Notes: a model not told the origin generated them from the letters alone. A stretch of DNA of 50,033 nucleotides from a virus (IMGVR_UViG_3300036861_000469:1-50033); one strand, 5' to 3'. Numbered from the stretch's first letter, positions 30,627-40,103 are shown. Translations and numbers: made by a program.

Positions 30627-33600
30627 TGGCCATCTCCCGGAACGGCGAGACCGCTTCACTCACCACCACCTTCACCCACACCCCGGTCATCTCCACCACG
30701 ACCAAGGGCGCAGTCGTGATGGTGAGCGAGATCGGGGTGGCTGGCTCCCTGGTCACCGGCGTGACCTACGGTGGCGCAGCGATGACTCTCATCGACTCCG
30801 AGTTCCACAGCGGAGCGCAGGGGGTCGCGGTCTCGACGTGGTTCCTAGGCGTGGGACTGGGACAGGGGAACCAGTCCGTAGTGGTCAGCGTCAGCGGCGC
30901 ACCGAGCGTCGGACGGCTGATCGTCTGCGCGACGATGGCTGCCCTGGCCGACACCGTCCTGGTGACGAACGCGAACTCCAATGGCTCCGGGGTGCAGGCT
31001 GCGCTCGCGCAGGACTCTGCCTCCGTCGTCGCACAGCGATACAGCGTCATCGCCTCCGACACCAACACCGACCTCGCGATCCTCACCGGCTGCAGCGGCA
31101 TCGGCTTCCACCAGTTCCCGATCGGCGGACCGTTCGACTCGCGCAGCGGGATGCTTGCCCAGACGTCCCCCGCGAGCGGGAACTTCACCATCGGCTATAG
31201 CGGCACGACCCCCGGGTTCGCCTTCGCAGCGCTGACGATCAAGGAGGGGACTATCCCTCCTCCCGCGCTCAACATCGCTCACGACGCCATCACGACGAGC
31301 GGTGAGAAGCCGACCAGCATCCCGTTTAACTTCACCCACACCCCGGTGAACACCCCGCGCGGGGTGGTTGTGATGTGTACCGTCTACGAGTATGGTGCCT
31401 CGGGTCGTACCGTCCAGGCGGTGAGTTACGGTGGCGTCCCTCTGACTCGCGTCTCGCATGCCGAGGACGTCACGACCGAGTTCTGCATGAGCGAGATCTG
31501 GTTCCTCGGGAGCGGGGTTCCCACCGGGGCGCAGACGGTCACCGTCACCCCGGGTGGTGCTGCGCTCGGGACCACCATCGTCGCGGTAGCAGCGACCATC
31601 ACTGCCACCACCAATGTCGAGGTCGTGGCTCAGGGTGTCGTCCAGGACAACATCGCCGACCCGAGCGTCGCGCTGGACTCCGGGTCCTCGCTCGCGATCC
31701 GCTACGCCGTGCTGACCTCGGGGAACCGCACTGCGACCCCGACTGTCCTCACGGGGATGACTGCGGGTCCGAGTGGGCAGTTCATCACCAACGTCGACAC
31801 CACCCGATACAACACCGGCTACCAGACCACCGCTTCGAGTGGGGTGTTCTCCATCGGCTGGATCGTGTCTATCGACGACGTGGCTCTGGCTGCGGTTGCG
31901 ATCCGCGAGATCCCCACACCTCCGGTGCCGATCCCTCCGCCGGTACCGAGCGCGCAGTTCCTGTCACAGCGCGACACCGTCTCCCGGTTCCATCAACTCG
32001 TGATGGAACTGAACCTCATCTCGTGCCAGAACGCCTACGCGCAGCCTGTCAGCCAGTGGCTGACCTTCACCGACGCGTTCGACAATGCCGCATGGACGAA
32101 GTCCGGCGGCACGACGGTGCTCGCGAACTCCTTCGTGGGTCCGGATCCGGACGACACCGTTGCCGAGGCAGACAAGATCGTGTTCGCTGCGGCCGGGGAT
32201 ACGATCAAGCAGACCACCACCGGCAGCGTGGTCACGAGCAAGACCTTCACCGGCTCGGTGTGGCTGCGGGACGATGCTGGTGGGACACTCACGCTCACGC
32301 TCCGCAACGCAGGGAACACCGAGAGCAAGACCCTCGTCGTGACGGTCACGTCGACGTGGAAGCGCTTCGCGATCTTCATGCAGTTCAGCGGTACCCCGGT
32401 GGACGCGGTGGAGTTCGAGATCAAGCGCGACACCGCGGACATCGCTCAGGTCGGTGCCTGGCGCGCGAACGTCTCCCAGAACCCCTCGAACAACAACCGC
32501 GTCGACCTCTTCCCGACGGTCAAGCGCACCAGCGAAGCGGTCTCCGTCGTGGCGGTGCAAGCCTCCCGCTGCCAGGCTGCGGACGCAGGAGTCGGGAAGC
32601 GGTGTTGGTACTCCCCTCCGACGTGCCAGGACTCCGCGAACTTCAACTCCGGACACTCGTACGAGGACGCACCTCTGGACGGGTTCCGACGCTTCACCTT
32701 CTGTCGCACCGACGTCCCGCTGCCCGTGGCCGGCGAAGAGTTCCTCCCGATGATCGAGGACGCCTCGTTCGCCGGGCAGGAGATCTTCAACGACAAGGCT
32801 GTGACGGTGAAGTCCGAGACGACCGTCACCCTCGGAGACGACACCCCCCGCAGCGTGTGGAACGATGTCGAGCAGCAGCGCGGTCACCTGGTCAACTCCG
32901 GGATCCCCTCCGGCTCATTCTGGAAGCGGTTCCGCACGATCTACCGGAACTTCTCGAACCCGAAGAACTTCGCGCGCCTGCTGGAAGGCTTCGTCTCCGC
33001 CGGTGCTACCGTGGCGGACCTCTTCCAGAAGGGGACCTACAGTATCAGCACCATGGTGATCACCCCCCGTGGAGCCACAATCAAACTCCTCGACCCCCTG
33101 GACCTCCTGATTACCAAGGCTCCGGCCACGATCAACGACGACAACGTCCTGATCGGTGGGCTCTCTGCCGGCACGACGAGCGTGACCGTGACGAACTCGC
33201 TTCAACTCACCCCGCTGCCGCGCGCAGGATCCCTCTACCCCTACCCCGTGGTGATCGAGATCGACTTCGGCACTGGCTCGGCGGAGTTCTGCACCGTCAC
33301 CGCCAACGACACCGTCACCAACACCATCTCTGTCCTCCGCGGGCGATGGGGAACCACCGCCGTGACGCACGCCCCTGGGGCGAAGTGGCGCGAGGTCCTT
33401 ATGCTTGGCACGGAGAACGCCACGCCCGCGTCCCCACCGACCGGGAAGAACGCCGTGACCTGCGTGCTTGAACTCCTGCACCGTGGGTTCGGGGATCTCG
33501 ATGGCGTGGACATCGTGTCCTTCGAGCAGGACCGCGACCTCTACGTCCCCGACATACTCTTCAAGCGTGCGGGTCCCACGATCGGCAGCGCGAACGCTGG

Positions 33601-34357
33601 GATCGCGGACAGCCAGGACATCGAGAAACTCCTGAACTCCATTCGCGAAGTTGCGCAGATCGACATCTGGACGTCCGCGGCGCAGGTCCTGAAGGGGAGC
33701 GTCTTCGGTCCGATCCGCCCGACGACCGACTTCGCTTCGCTCAACGACACCAGCGGGCTGATCGCAGACAGTATCACCGTGGACGAGAACGAGATCACCC
33801 GCATCAACAAGGTCATCATCCACTACGGTCTCCGCACCGACAAGGCCGGTACCGAGGTCATCGACTTCACCTCGCACCTGGCATACCTGGACGCGGACTC
33901 CCTGCGGGAAGACTTCGACGGCAAGGCGCGGACCCTGTCTATCTTCTGCCCGTGGATCATCGCGAACGACACCGCGACCGCGACGACTCTGGCAGCCCGG
34001 CTCTTCACCCGCTTCCGCAAGCCGCTGCGCAAGGTCCTCACCGACGTGGAACTCAAGGACGACGAGATCTCGGTGGGGGACTACGTCCTCTTCAGCAGCG
34101 ACGAGATCCAGAACCCCGATGGGACCGGCGTAACGAACCGCAAGTCCCGGGTCCTCCGCAAGGAGTACCACAACGACTCCAACGCGATCTCGATGCTGCT
34201 GCAGGACGAAGACCTCCTGCAGAAGTTCTCGTTCATCTCTGGCGACGCAGACACCACCTACGACGCAGCGACCACTACGCAGCGTCTCTACGCCTTCGTC
34301 GCAGACGACTTCGGCCTGGTCGGGAGCGACCGCGTGCCGGGAAACTACATCTGGTAG
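30626..34357 (+). CDS. Large tail hub/tip protein with N-terminal repeats and carbohydrate-binding-like module
   Basis: 1243 residues. Two tandem repeats of about 200 residues (about 1-205 and 206-425) share THTPV, VSYGG/VTYGG and WFLG-x-G, likely surface beta domains. About 470-615 (FTDAFDNAAWTKSGGT ... FTGSVWLRDD) matches the jelly-roll carbohydrate-binding module seen in phage tail proteins. The rest (from about 690) is a hub-like region with an Ig-like insert (VLRGRWGTTAVTHAPG). It probably closes the tail tip and binds the host surface. Confidence 0.75.
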   Translation: MAISRNGETASLTTTFTHTPVISTTTKGAVVMVSEIGVAGSLVTGVTYGGAAMTLIDSEFHSGAQGVAVSTWFLGVGLGQGNQSVVVSVSGAPSVGRLIVCATMAALADTVLVTNANSNGSGVQAALAQDSASVVAQRYSVIASDTNTDLAILTGCSGIGFHQFPIGGPFDSRSGMLAQTSPASGNFTIGYSGTTPGFAFAALTIKEGTIPPPALNIAHDAITTSGEKPTSIPFNFTHTPVNTPRGVVVMCTVYEYGASGRTVQAVSYGGVPLTRVSHAEDVTTEFCMSEIWFLGSGVPTGAQTVTVTPGGAALGTTIVAVAATITATTNVEVVAQGVVQDNIADPSVALDSGSSLAIRYAVLTSGNRTATPTVLTGMTAGPSGQFITNVDTTRYNTGYQTTASSGVFSIGWIVSIDDVALAAVAIREIPTPPVPIPPPVPSAQFLSQRDTVSRFHQLVMELNLISCQNAYAQPVSQWLTFTDAFDNAAWTKSGGTTVLANSFVGPDPDDTVAEADKIVFAAAGDTIKQTTTGSVVTSKTFTGSVWLRDDAGGTLTLTLRNAGNTESKTLVVTVTSTWKRFAIFMQFSGTPVDAVEFEIKRDTADIAQVGAWRANVSQNPSNNNRVDLFPTVKRTSEAVSVVAVQASRCQAADAGVGKRCWYSPPTCQDSANFNSGHSYEDAPLDGFRRFTFCRTDVPLPVAGEEFLPMIEDASFAGQEIFNDKAVTVKSETTVTLGDDTPRSVWNDVEQQRGHLVNSGIPSGSFWKRFRTIYRNFSNPKNFARLLEGFVSAGATVADLFQKGTYSISTMVITPRGATIKLLDPLDLLITKAPATINDDNVLIGGLSAGTTSVTVTNSLQLTPLPRAGSLYPYPVVIEIDFGTGSAEFCTVTANDTVTNTISVLRGRWGTTAVTHAPGAKWREVLMLGTENATPASPPTGKNAVTCVLELLHRGFGDLDGVDIVSFEQDRDLYVPDILFKRAGPTIGSANAGIADSQDIEKLLNSIREVAQIDIWTSAAQVLKGSVFGPIRPTTDFASLNDTSGLIADSITVDENEITRINKVIIHYGLRTDKAGTEVIDFTSHLAYLDADSLREDFDGKARTLSIFCPWIIANDTATATTLAARLFTRFRKPLRKVLTDVELKDDEISVGDYVLFSSDEIQNPDGTGVTNRKSRVLRKEYHNDSNAISMLLQDEDLLQKFSFISGDADTTYDAATTTQRLYAFVADDFGLVGSDRVPGNYIW

Positions 34358-34369
34358 CAGGAGCCACCC

Positions 34370-35179
34370 ATGGCAGCACTGGTCTACACGAACCCCTCCT
34401 CGGCGCAGGTCGCAGCCAACGCGCTGATCACCACCGCGCTCATGCGCGACTCGATCAAGCGGAACTTCGACCTCATCGACGGGGTGTGGGACGACTTCAC
34501 ACACTTCTTCACCACCGCGACGAACTCGTACAAGGGTCTGGAGGACTTCACCTCCGCCGCAGCGAACAACGTCGCTCACGGGCGCCTGTGGTCCTTCGTC
34601 TCGGACACCGGCGTGGCGCCGTCCACCCGGGTGGCGGTGAAGACCGCACCTTCGGTCTGCCGGCTGGCGCTGTCCGCAACGGCTGCGGAGCAGATCAGCG
34701 TCTTCTCGCGACGCACCATCCAGCCCGACCAGGTCGTCCTCCCGCTGATCTACGAAACGAGGGTGAAGTTCTCCCAGAACGACCGTGGGTACTGGTTCGG
34801 TCCCCGGGATCCCTCCACGGCGAACATCAACGAGTCCCCTGCCACGGTGCGGAAGGGGGTGCAGATCCTCCGCTCCTCCGCCACGCAGGGGGTCTTCCGC
34901 TGCGTCGGTACCGGCACGCAGACCGGGACGGCGTTCACCATCCCCACCGCGGGGACGTGGTTCACCATCACCATCATCATCAACTCCGCCACGTCGGCGC
35001 TGTGCTACGTCGACGAGGTGCTGAAGGAGACCTTCAGCAGCGACGTCCCCGGGTTCGCTGCCACGACCGCTGTCCCGCTGGCTGCACACTTCGCCTGCGG
35101 GATCACCACTGCCACCGCGCTCAACCTCGACGTCGACTACGTCGCGATGATCGCTGGGCTCGCTTCTCGGGCTGCGTAG
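34370..35179 (+). CDS. Tail fibre/receptor-binding-like protein
   Basis: 269 residues. Short helical N-terminus (DSIKRNFDLIDGVW) for attachment, then a beta-rich domain of lectin-like (concanavalin-type) character (GYWFGPRDPSTANINES ... FTITIIINSATSALCYVD). Follows the hub gene, the normal place for receptor-binding proteins. Inference by composition and position. Confidence 0.55.
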   Translation: MAALVYTNPSSAQVAANALITTALMRDSIKRNFDLIDGVWDDFTHFFTTATNSYKGLEDFTSAAANNVAHGRLWSFVSDTGVAPSTRVAVKTAPSVCRLALSATAAEQISVFSRRTIQPDQVVLPLIYETRVKFSQNDRGYWFGPRDPSTANINESPATVRKGVQILRSSATQGVFRCVGTGTQTGTAFTIPTAGTWFTITIIINSATSALCYVDEVLKETFSSDVPGFAATTAVPLAAHFACGITTATALNLDVDYVAMIAGLASRAA

Positions 35180-35180
35180 C

Positions 35181-35441
35181 ATGTCGGCGCTCCTCTCCGA
35201 TGTTCGCTTCGACTGGGACGCCACGGTCCCACCGTCCCTCGCGCAGATTCGCTCCGACATCGCGACGACGTTCTACCGTGGCGCGCTCGTCTGCGATCGT
35301 GCGCCTCTCCCTCATCCCCCCTCCGGTGTGCCCGAGGTTGAGGTCGAGTACGAATGCATCTCGTGCCGATACCACTTCGTTGACTTTGTCCTTCGTCCCT
35401 GTCCCGCTTGTGCGGGCAGGGTTCACCGCGTCGAGAGGTAG
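35181..35441 (+). CDS. Small protein with zinc ribbon, 86 aa
   Basis: N-terminus SDVRFDWDATVPPSLAQ echoes the head protein at 23503, while the C-terminal half has CISC and CPAC separated by 14 residues, a zinc ribbon. It looks like a chimera of a structural opening and a zinc module. Unknown function. Confidence 0.6.
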   Translation: MSALLSDVRFDWDATVPPSLAQIRSDIATTFYRGALVCDRAPLPHPPSGVPEVEVEYECISCRYHFVDFVLRPCPACAGRVHRVER

Positions 35442-35452
35442 GGTGATGGTCC

Positions 35453-35665
35453 GTGAGCGCCTGGGATCCGCCGTGCGTGTGTGGGCACGCCTTCACCATG
35501 CACCCCATTCTCTCGTGCATGGAGTGGGGGTGTAGGTGTCCGCGCTACCGCCCATCACCGAAGAACCCCTGGCGCCTGCGCGTGGCGCTCCGGGCTGCTT
35601 TCCTCTTGACAACGCTCTGTCACCGACCGTATACTCCCAGCCGAACACTAGCGAGGTCACTCTGA
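35453..35665 (+). CDS. Cys/His-rich small protein, 70 aa
   Basis: GTG 35453. CVCGHAFTMHPILSC ... CRCPRY is a compact metal-binding knuckle seen in many phage small proteins. The 3' half contains the promoter at 35606, and its TGA overlaps the CTG proposed as the next start (CTGA 35662-35665). Confidence 0.5.
   Translation: MSAWDPPCVCGHAFTMHPILSCMEWGCRCPRYRPSPKNPWRLRVALRAAFLLTTLCHRPYTPSRTLARSL
35606..35635 (+). promoter_or_regulatory. Sigma-70-type promoter (conserved phage promoter 3)
   Basis: TTGACA (35606-35611), 18-base spacer, TATACT (35630-35635), identical in both boxes, spacing and flanks (TTGACAAC, CGTATACTCC) to promoters 1 and 2. It starts transcription of the helicase operon. Confidence 0.85.
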
Positions 35666-37152
35666 ACACCGCTCCTCCGACGGAGGCTGAGTATGAAGCG
35701 CTTCTGAAGGCCGACGCGCGCAGCAGGCTACTCCGGCTCGTCCCCGACTCTGATCTGACGAACGCGGAGGCGCTTGCTGCGCGCTACGGGGAGGACATTC
35801 GCTACGTCCCGGGCAAGGGGTTCTTCGTCTACCGCGATGGTCGCTTCTGCCGAGACCCCGAGGGGCTGCAGGTTACGCACCTCGCCGGCCAGCACGCCAA
35901 GGCGGTCGTGGAGATGGCGCAGGAGGGGGTGTCCCACGACGACGCCCGGGTGAAGGTCGCGAAGCGCCTCCTCAACGAGAAGATCATCCGCAGCACGGTG
36001 AGTCTCCTCAAGACCCTGCCCGACATCCACTGCGCGGCCACGGACCTGAACAAGGACCCGTACCTCTTCAACGTCCGCAACGGGACGATCGACCTCCGCA
36101 CCGGGGCGCTACACCCGCACAGCAGAAACGACTTCATAACGCAGATTTCTCCAGTCGTGTTCGACCCCACCGCCGAGTGCCCGCGGTGGAAGGAGTTCAT
36201 CACCAAGATCTGCTGCGACCGCTTCGACGGAGATCGCAGGCCGGCACTGGAGGCGCTACTGCAGCGTATCGCAGGCTACCTCCTCACCGGGTCCTGCAGC
36301 GAGCAGGTCATCTTCTTCTTCCTGGGGGACGGCGCGAACGGCAAGACCACCTGGGTCGAGACCATCAGCGCGCTCCTCGGGGAGTACGCCACCACGACCG
36401 GCTCCGAGACCTTCATGCACACCCGCAGCGACCAGCACCCCACGGCCGTGGCTGACCTCGCCGAGTCCCGCTTCGTCTACTGCGGGGAACTTGCCGAGAG
36501 TGCGAAGATCAACGAGGAGCGCATGAAGGCCATGACCGGGGAGGAACGCCGCAAGGCACGCTTCATGCACCAGAACTTCTTCGAGTTCATACCGAAGTTC
36601 AAGATCATCTTCGGCACGAACCACCTCCCCGAGGTCCCCACGACGGACCGTGCGACCTGGCGCAGGATCATCCCGGTGCCGTTCAGTGTCACCATCCCCC
36701 CTCACGCGCGGGACCTCCGCATCCAGCAGAAACTCCGCTTCGAACTCCCGGGGATCCTCAACTGGGCGATCGACGGGTGCCGGATGTGGCAGGGGCAGCG
36801 CCTGGACCCCAACGCCGTGCCGTGCGTGGAGATGCTCAGGGTGGAGTATCACGAGGAGGAGGACCACGTCACCGCAGCGCTCAACGCACTGTGTGAATTC
36901 TCGTCCACGTACTGGATCTACGCCACGGACCTCTACCGCGTCTACCGCAAGCACGTCCTGTCCACCGGGGGATCCCCCCTCACCCCGAACATGCTGGGTC
37001 GACGCCTGAAACTCCGCTTCAAGTCCGGCCACACCCGGGACGGGCGCCTGTGGCACGGGCTGCGGCTGCGGGATGACGTCGTTGTGCCGGCGCTGGGGTC
37101 GCAAGGCGACTTCGACGACCCGGTGGACGGGTTTGAAGGGGACGAAGCGTGA
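35662..37152 (+). CDS. SF3/D5-type replicative helicase (phage/plasmid primase-helicase C-terminal type), apparent CTG start
   Basis: About 496 residues. A D5-N-like section (KDPYLFNVRNGTIDLRTG ... FDPTAECPRWKEF) precedes the helicase core: Walker A GDGANGKTT (about 222-230), LAESRFVYCGEL (Walker B/motif), and FGTNHLPEVPTTDRATWRR (sensor and Arg region). No primase domain is present. In this frame there is no ATG/GTG/TTG between promoter 3 and the first conserved block; CTG 35662 follows GAGGTCACT and overlaps the previous stop as CTGA. It unwinds DNA at the replication origin, perhaps in the repeat region just downstream. Confidence 0.85.
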   Translation: MNTAPPTEAEYEALLKADARSRLLRLVPDSDLTNAEALAARYGEDIRYVPGKGFFVYRDGRFCRDPEGLQVTHLAGQHAKAVVEMAQEGVSHDDARVKVAKRLLNEKIIRSTVSLLKTLPDIHCAATDLNKDPYLFNVRNGTIDLRTGALHPHSRNDFITQISPVVFDPTAECPRWKEFITKICCDRFDGDRRPALEALLQRIAGYLLTGSCSEQVIFFFLGDGANGKTTWVETISALLGEYATTTGSETFMHTRSDQHPTAVADLAESRFVYCGELAESAKINEERMKAMTGEERRKARFMHQNFFEFIPKFKIIFGTNHLPEVPTTDRATWRRIIPVPFSVTIPPHARDLRIQQKLRFELPGILNWAIDGCRMWQGQRLDPNAVPCVEMLRVEYHEEEDHVTAALNALCEFSSTYWIYATDLYRVYRKHVLSTGGSPLTPNMLGRRLKLRFKSGHTRDGRLWHGLRLRDDVVVPALGSQGDFDDPVDGFEGDEA

Positions 37153-37182
37153 CGCATTCTGGGGGGTCGAAGAATGCGTCAC
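37149..37182. repeat. 12-bp perfect inverted repeat at the helicase stop
   Basis: GTGACGCATTCT (37149-37160) with AGAATGCGTCAC (37171-37182), 10-base loop. The helicase TGA is inside the left arm. The 8-mer TGCGTCAC of the right arm recurs at 37307-37314. It is followed by ATTTGCG, not a T tract, so a protein-binding site or origin element is as likely as a terminator. Confidence 0.6.
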
Positions 37183-37333
37183 ATTTGCGTACACCACTGA
37201 CAACACTGGGGGTTACGGTGTTGGTTACTCATTATTCCTCTAGAGCAAGAGTAGGTAAAGGAAACCCACAGTACAGGGAGTTCCTGACGGGCCAAACTCG
37301 CGACATTGCGTCACGCCCCTCCCAGGCACGGCC
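37183..37333. other. AT-richer non-coding region, possible replication origin or control region
   Basis: About 150 bases, clearly less GC-rich than the rest (GTTACTCATTATTCCTCTAG). It holds an inverted repeat AACAC/GTGTT (around 37202-37222) and a further TGCGTCAC copy (37307-37314). A frame through it (37149-37337) gives a protein-unlike product. Position beside the replicative helicase makes an origin possible. Confidence 0.4.
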
Positions 37334-37642
37334 GTGATCACCATTCCCCTCCCCCGTCCGCGGGTGGAGTCCGAGAACCCGGACGTGGCACGTGCCGTGG
37401 GCTGCCTGCAGGCACTTCTCACGAACCTGGGGCGTGTGCCCACTCTGGACTTCATGCTGATCCTGAAGGCCTGGTGCGGGGAGATGCACGTCGCTGCGTG
37501 CGTCTGCATGGACGAGTGTCCCGCGGCCGGCACCGATGCTTGCAAATGTGGTGGCGAGTCGTCCTACGACCCAGACTGCATGATCCTACGTATCCGGCTG
37601 GAGGAGACCCTCACTCCAGCGCTTGAAGCAGCAGGAGGATAG
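37334..37642 (+). CDS. Cys-rich hypothetical protein, 102 aa
   Basis: GTG 37334. Eight Cys in the centre (WCGEMHVAACVCMDEC ... CKCGG ... DC) suggest a metal site or disulfide-rich core; helical ends. The start has no strong ribosome site. Unknown. Confidence 0.55.
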   Translation: MITIPLPRPRVESENPDVARAVGCLQALLTNLGRVPTLDFMLILKAWCGEMHVAACVCMDECPAAGTDACKCGGESSYDPDCMILRIRLEETLTPALEAAGG

Positions 37643-37646
37643 CGCG

Positions 37647-38225
37647 ATGCCGATCTACTACTGGAAGCGGATCAACCCGGCGAAGATCCTCGTCCCGGCC
37701 TACCGTGACTCCGAATACCTCGACGACGATCTGAAGGACATCGCCGGCTGCCTCCTGCGTCGGGCTCGGTACCTCACTGATCGCGACTTCAACGTCTTCC
37801 GTGCAGCCGAACTCTTCCAGAAGATCGTCGCGTGGCTGCAGTACCTTCGTTGCGCCGAACTCCTCGTCGCCTCGCCTCCGGGATCCGAACAGTATGCCCG
37901 CCTGCAGGCCGCTACCGTGGAGTGGCAACGGGCCTACAGCGCCATCGACGTAGGAGATGCGTGGGAGAGGCTCATGTCGGCAGCACGCAGCAGCAGGACG
38001 GTGCGCACACAGGAGGGTGTGGCGAAACCACCCACCCTGGACGAGGTGCGCCAACGCCTTGACACCCCCGTGCCCACAACCCCCACACCACCCACCCCGC
38101 TACATGACACGCTGGTGTCACCGGCGGGGACCCCCATGGGTGGGGCGCATCGCGACGCACCGCAAGGGGTGGTGGTCGAGGATCCGGTGTGGGGAAAGCC
38201 CCCCGAAGGGGGGGAGGGGCGCTAG
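37647..38225 (+). CDS. Hypothetical protein upstream of terminase, 192 aa
   Basis: ATG 37647 after GGAGGATAGCG. The first 110 residues are helical (ELFQKIVAWLQYLRCAELL); the remainder is Thr/Pro-rich and probably unstructured, ending Gly-rich. Its place before the large terminase would suit a small terminase subunit, but no helix-turn-helix is evident. Confidence 0.55.
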   Translation: MPIYYWKRINPAKILVPAYRDSEYLDDDLKDIAGCLLRRARYLTDRDFNVFRAAELFQKIVAWLQYLRCAELLVASPPGSEQYARLQAATVEWQRAYSAIDVGDAWERLMSAARSSRTVRTQEGVAKPPTLDEVRQRLDTPVPTTPTPPTPLHDTLVSPAGTPMGGAHRDAPQGVVVEDPVWGKPPEGGEGR

Positions 38226-38433
38226 AACGGCGCGGTGTGGCAGAATGCCACACCCACCCCACGACTCGTATGCAAACCCCGTGCCACGTAGCAGCAGAAT
38301 CACGAACGCGCAACGAATACGATTGCGTGCTTCGAGTGTCAGCGCGCCGTCGCAGCGTCAGAGTTCTGTCAGTCTACAGGCGCCGAGGAGCCCCCCAGGG
38401 GACCTCGCTCATTATTTCCGTGGTGAAAATCCT
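38226..38433. other. Intergenic region upstream of terminase with hairpin
   Basis: 208 bases with no convincing gene. A perfect stem GGTGTGGCA (38234-38242) / TGCCACACC (38246-38254) with a 3-base loop lies at its start, which may be a terminator without a T tract. The rest includes scattered short inverted segments (CGAATACGATTGCG). Packaging sites often occur beside terminase genes, so a pac-like site is possible. Confidence 0.4.
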
Positions 38434-40092
38434 GTGAAGACCCAGTGTGATTTCGTCTCCTCCGGTGGCCACCACTCCTGGCCACCCACGATCGAGACGT
38501 TCGTCCGCGACGACTGCTTCCTCGGGGACGAGAACATCAGCGTCGTGCAGATGGCCATTCTGAAGTCGATCTTCGGGGAGGCGCTGACGGAGGAGGAGAT
38601 GAAGGCGTTCCTGGAGGTCTCCGAAGGGCGCCCGCCGCGGAAGGGTGGGTACAGCGAGGCGACGCTGCTGTGCGGGATCCGCAGCGGGAAGACGGACAAG
38701 ATCGCAGCGAACGCAGCGACGTACCTTGCGTACACGTTCGACCCGAAGATCCTCGCGCCCGGGGAACGCGCGTACCTCCCGATCATCGCCCAGAACGTGG
38801 AGGGTGCCCGGGTCGCGTGGGGGTATGTAGAGGGGAAGGCCCGGCTGCTGGAGGAGAAGGGACGGAAATTCCCCCCCGCGGAGTGGAACGGGAACCAGGG
38901 TGCCACGCTGCTGGAGCCTGGCACCGGGCAGATGAAGAGCATCACCGGGAAGGAGATCCGGTTCTCGAACCGCGTGATTGTCGCGTGCTTCCCTTGCAAC
39001 AAGAGCGCGATCCGCGGGAAGACCTGCATCGGCGGCATCGGCGACGAGTTTGCCGTCTGGGACACCCAGGAGTCGGCGCACAGCAGCGACCTGGAGATCT
39101 TCCGAGCGCTGCGCGGCAGGGTTGCGACAATGCGCGGGCGCGCGAAGATCATCAAGATCACGAGCCCCTTCGTCGAGGTCGGCGTCGCGTACGACGACTG
39201 GAAGGAGCGCCGGCACTCGAAGCAGCTGTTCGTCCAGGCGCCGTCGTGGGTCCTCAACCCGAGCCTGTCGCAGACGTTCCTGGATGAGGAGCGGGACAAG
39301 GATCCCGAGGGGTTCAACCGGGAATACGGCGCCCAGTTCGGCCGTGGAGGGGGGACGTACCTCATCCCGGGGAGGGTCGACGAGGCGATGGAGGACCGTC
39401 CGCAGGTCCTGGCACCGCAGCGTGGGCAGCGATACTGCGGCTGGATCGACGTGGGGTTCAAGCACGACCTCTACGCGTTCGGGATCGCTCACCGCGACGA
39501 GGTCCTGGGAGTGATCTTCGACGTGCTGCTCTTCTGGCAGGGGACGAAGAAGGAGCCCCTGGACTCGAAGGCGATCGCCCAGGAGGTCGCGAGGCTGCTG
39601 AAAGGCTTCGGACTCGACACGGTGCATGGGGATCAGTACTCCTCGGTGCCGGTGGCGGGGGATTACAAAGAGTGCGATATCTTCTTCAAGGAGATCCCAG
39701 GGAACCCCGCTGACAACTGGGCTGCCTACGAGGGACTGAAGAGTTCCATGCGCCGGGGACGGGTGCATCTCCCGCGGCACGAGATCATCCGTCGGGACCT
39801 CCTGAGCCTCGTGAAGACCAAGACCGGGCGGAACGGCGTCCCGCTGGTGGCCGCACCGGAGCGCGCGGGGTTCCACGACGACATCAGCAAGGTCGTCTCC
39901 CAACTGGTGCACTACTTCGAGCCGATGCAACAGCCGCTTGACATCTCCCAGTGGAACAAACCCGTGGAGACGTCGATGAAGGATATCGTGAAGGTAACCC
40001 CCGGGGGGTACAAGGACCGTCCCTGGGCAGACAAGGTAGACGAAGCGGACGAAATGATCATCAACACGAACATCTGGGACCTGCAGAACTAG
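38434..40092 (+). CDS. Terminase large subunit
   Basis: 552 residues from GTG 38434, the first start in frame after the intergenic region. ATPase: Walker A-like CGIRSGKTDK (about 80-89) and Walker B IGDEF (about 202). Nuclease (RNase H-like): CGWIDVGFKHD (about 336), VHGDQYSS (about 396) and FHDDISK (about 480) supply the Asp residues. It cuts and packages DNA through the portal encoded 12 bases downstream. Note the ATPase P-loop is of the GxRSGKT form. Confidence 0.9.
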   Translation: MKTQCDFVSSGGHHSWPPTIETFVRDDCFLGDENISVVQMAILKSIFGEALTEEEMKAFLEVSEGRPPRKGGYSEATLLCGIRSGKTDKIAANAATYLAYTFDPKILAPGERAYLPIIAQNVEGARVAWGYVEGKARLLEEKGRKFPPAEWNGNQGATLLEPGTGQMKSITGKEIRFSNRVIVACFPCNKSAIRGKTCIGGIGDEFAVWDTQESAHSSDLEIFRALRGRVATMRGRAKIIKITSPFVEVGVAYDDWKERRHSKQLFVQAPSWVLNPSLSQTFLDEERDKDPEGFNREYGAQFGRGGGTYLIPGRVDEAMEDRPQVLAPQRGQRYCGWIDVGFKHDLYAFGIAHRDEVLGVIFDVLLFWQGTKKEPLDSKAIAQEVARLLKGFGLDTVHGDQYSSVPVAGDYKECDIFFKEIPGNPADNWAAYEGLKSSMRRGRVHLPRHEIIRRDLLSLVKTKTGRNGVPLVAAPERAGFHDDISKVVSQLVHYFEPMQQPLDISQWNKPVETSMKDIVKVTPGGYKDRPWADKVDEADEMIINTNIWDLQN

Positions 40093-40103
40093 AGGCGAGG
40101 ACA

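Noticed and set aside
31375-33471. 698-codon plus-strand frame inside the hub gene
   Set aside because: Product is Arg/His/Gly-rich filler and the hub frame has domain structure, so this is a frame shadow.
32915-35260. 781-codon open frame on the minus strand
   Set aside because: It lies opposite the tail hub and fibre genes, gives a low-complexity Arg/Asp/Val product without domains, and is a usual mirror of high-GC coding DNA.
39930-39960. TTGACA near the end of the terminase gene
   Set aside because: No -10 box at 16-19 bases; inside coding sequence.
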